Positions 63,650 through 64,000 of a DNA stretch of 64,000 nt are shown here, piece by piece (the stretch's first letter is position 1; each line of letters opens with the position of its first letter). Both the position numbers and the translations under genes were made by a program. Origin of the DNA: Streptomyces iakyrus (lineage in GTDB: Bacteria > Actinomycetota > Actinomycetes > Streptomycetales > Streptomycetaceae); NCBI RefSeq assembly GCF_000717055.1, contig NZ_JNXI01000002.1:434001-498000 (forward strand), read 5' to 3'. The notes beneath the pieces are model-generated. The model had not been told where the DNA came from and made no database searches. It worked only from the letters and a program-made list of their open reading frames with translations.

Positions 63650-64000
63650 CTACGCCTTGCTGTGCGAGAACAGCTTCAGCACCGGCACCCCCACCTTGTG
63701 CCGGGCCCGGGAGGCCCAGTCCCGGTGGAAGAACTCCTCCACGTAGTGGGGATCGGTCAGCACGATGACCTCGTCGGCCCCGGCCTCCTCCACCAGCGAC
63801 TTCAGCGCGTCCAGCGGATGGTCCTCGATCAGCCGCCCCTCGGCGGCACTGCCCGAGGAACGCAGCGCGGCGAGTGACACCTCCAGCGCCCGCTGCCCCA
63901 CGCTCAGCGCCTCCTCTCCCTCCGGCGTCTCGCCCTCGCGGACGGCCTCGTCGAGCTCGCCGAGCGCCACGTCGTCGATGGCCCGCAGCAGGCGGTCCGC
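63650..64000 (-). CDS. Unknown protein upstream of murC, C-terminal 116 residues
   Basis: Reading frame remains open to the window end, so the N-terminus is missing. The visible part is a helix-rich segment (LGELDEAVREGETPEGEEALSVGQRALEVSLAAL) and an alpha/beta ending (GADEVIVLTDPHYVEEFFHRDWASRARHKVGVPVLKLFSH) that resembles nucleotide- or universal-stress-type folds. I do not recognise a function. The gene precedes murC on the same strand but is separated from it by the interspersed repeat. Confidence 0.7.
   Translation of the reverse strand, partial: ADRLLRAIDDVALGELDEAVREGETPEGEEALSVGQRALEVSLAALRSSGSAAEGRLIEDHPLDALKSLVEEAGADEVIVLTDPHYVEEFFHRDWASRARHKVGVPVLKLFSHSKA

Overview
The window is chromosomal DNA from a Streptomyces. 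It has very high GC at third codon positions, frequent GTG starts, and several lineage markers: a geosmin synthase, a CprB-type gamma-butyrolactone receptor homologue, a cvn conservon, a SAV2148-family protein, and the DUF6230/DUF6114 pair. The order murC-msrB ... cprB-geosmin synthase recalls the S. coelicolor SCO6060-SCO6073 neighbourhood. That comparison is from memory and was not checked. I see no tRNA, rRNA, CRISPR array, prophage or insertion sequence.

Layout. 1-2.3 kb: a carbohydrate ABC importer (binding protein cut by the window edge, two permeases), divergent from a phosphotransferase-fold protein. 3.4-5.5 kb: a DnaQ-like exonuclease and a SAV2148-family HEPN protein. 5.6-7.8 kb: what looks like a copper amine oxidase split into two secreted proteins. 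8-18 kb: the glycogen-to-trehalose genes glgX, treY and treZ, interrupted by two tail-to-tail M14 carboxypeptidase paralogues and a DUF1707-FHA protein. 18-21.5 kb: a frameshifted lipoprotein pseudogene, an apparently catalytically dead aminoglycoside-phosphotransferase-like protein, an M24 peptidase and a PDZ membrane protein, all on the minus strand.

21.6-26 kb: geosmin synthase with an 18-bp hairpin terminator, a DUF89/ARMT1-type phosphatase and cprB. A 22-bp site upstream of cprB looks like the operator recognised by this regulator family. 26-31.5 kb: secreted and surface proteins, comprising an S8 protease with a P-domain, an anchored AA10 polysaccharide monooxygenase, an unknown secreted protein with a long structured leader, and the DUF6230/DUF6114 pair. 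31.5-36.8 kb: a second tatA divergent from an LCP ligase, a magnesium-type P-ATPase with an ArsR regulator, and a truncated methyltransferase.

37-42.5 kb: an orphan sugar-binding lipoprotein followed by a four-gene conservon (cvnABCD). The conservon kinase appears to lack the phospho-acceptor histidine. 42.5-48.5 kb: a quaternary-amine (betaine/choline type) ABC transporter whose genes follow a two-component system by only 41 bp. 48.5-52 kb: a flavin electron-transfer cassette (transmembrane ferric-reductase-like protein, FMN-binding protein, ApbE) and a DyP peroxidase. The intergenic region between the two-component system and this cassette carries an 11-bp-period direct repeat typical of OmpR-type sites. 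52-58.6 kb: a beta-galactoside utilisation operon (lacI, binding protein, two permeases, GH42) with two identical 14-bp palindromic operators 44 bp apart. 58.7-64 kb: a 970-residue membrane protein with a predicted external periplasmic-binding-protein domain, then msrB, murC and the C-terminal part of an unknown protein. A Streptomyces-type palindromic interspersed repeat occurs twice, at 56.0 kb and 63.6 kb.
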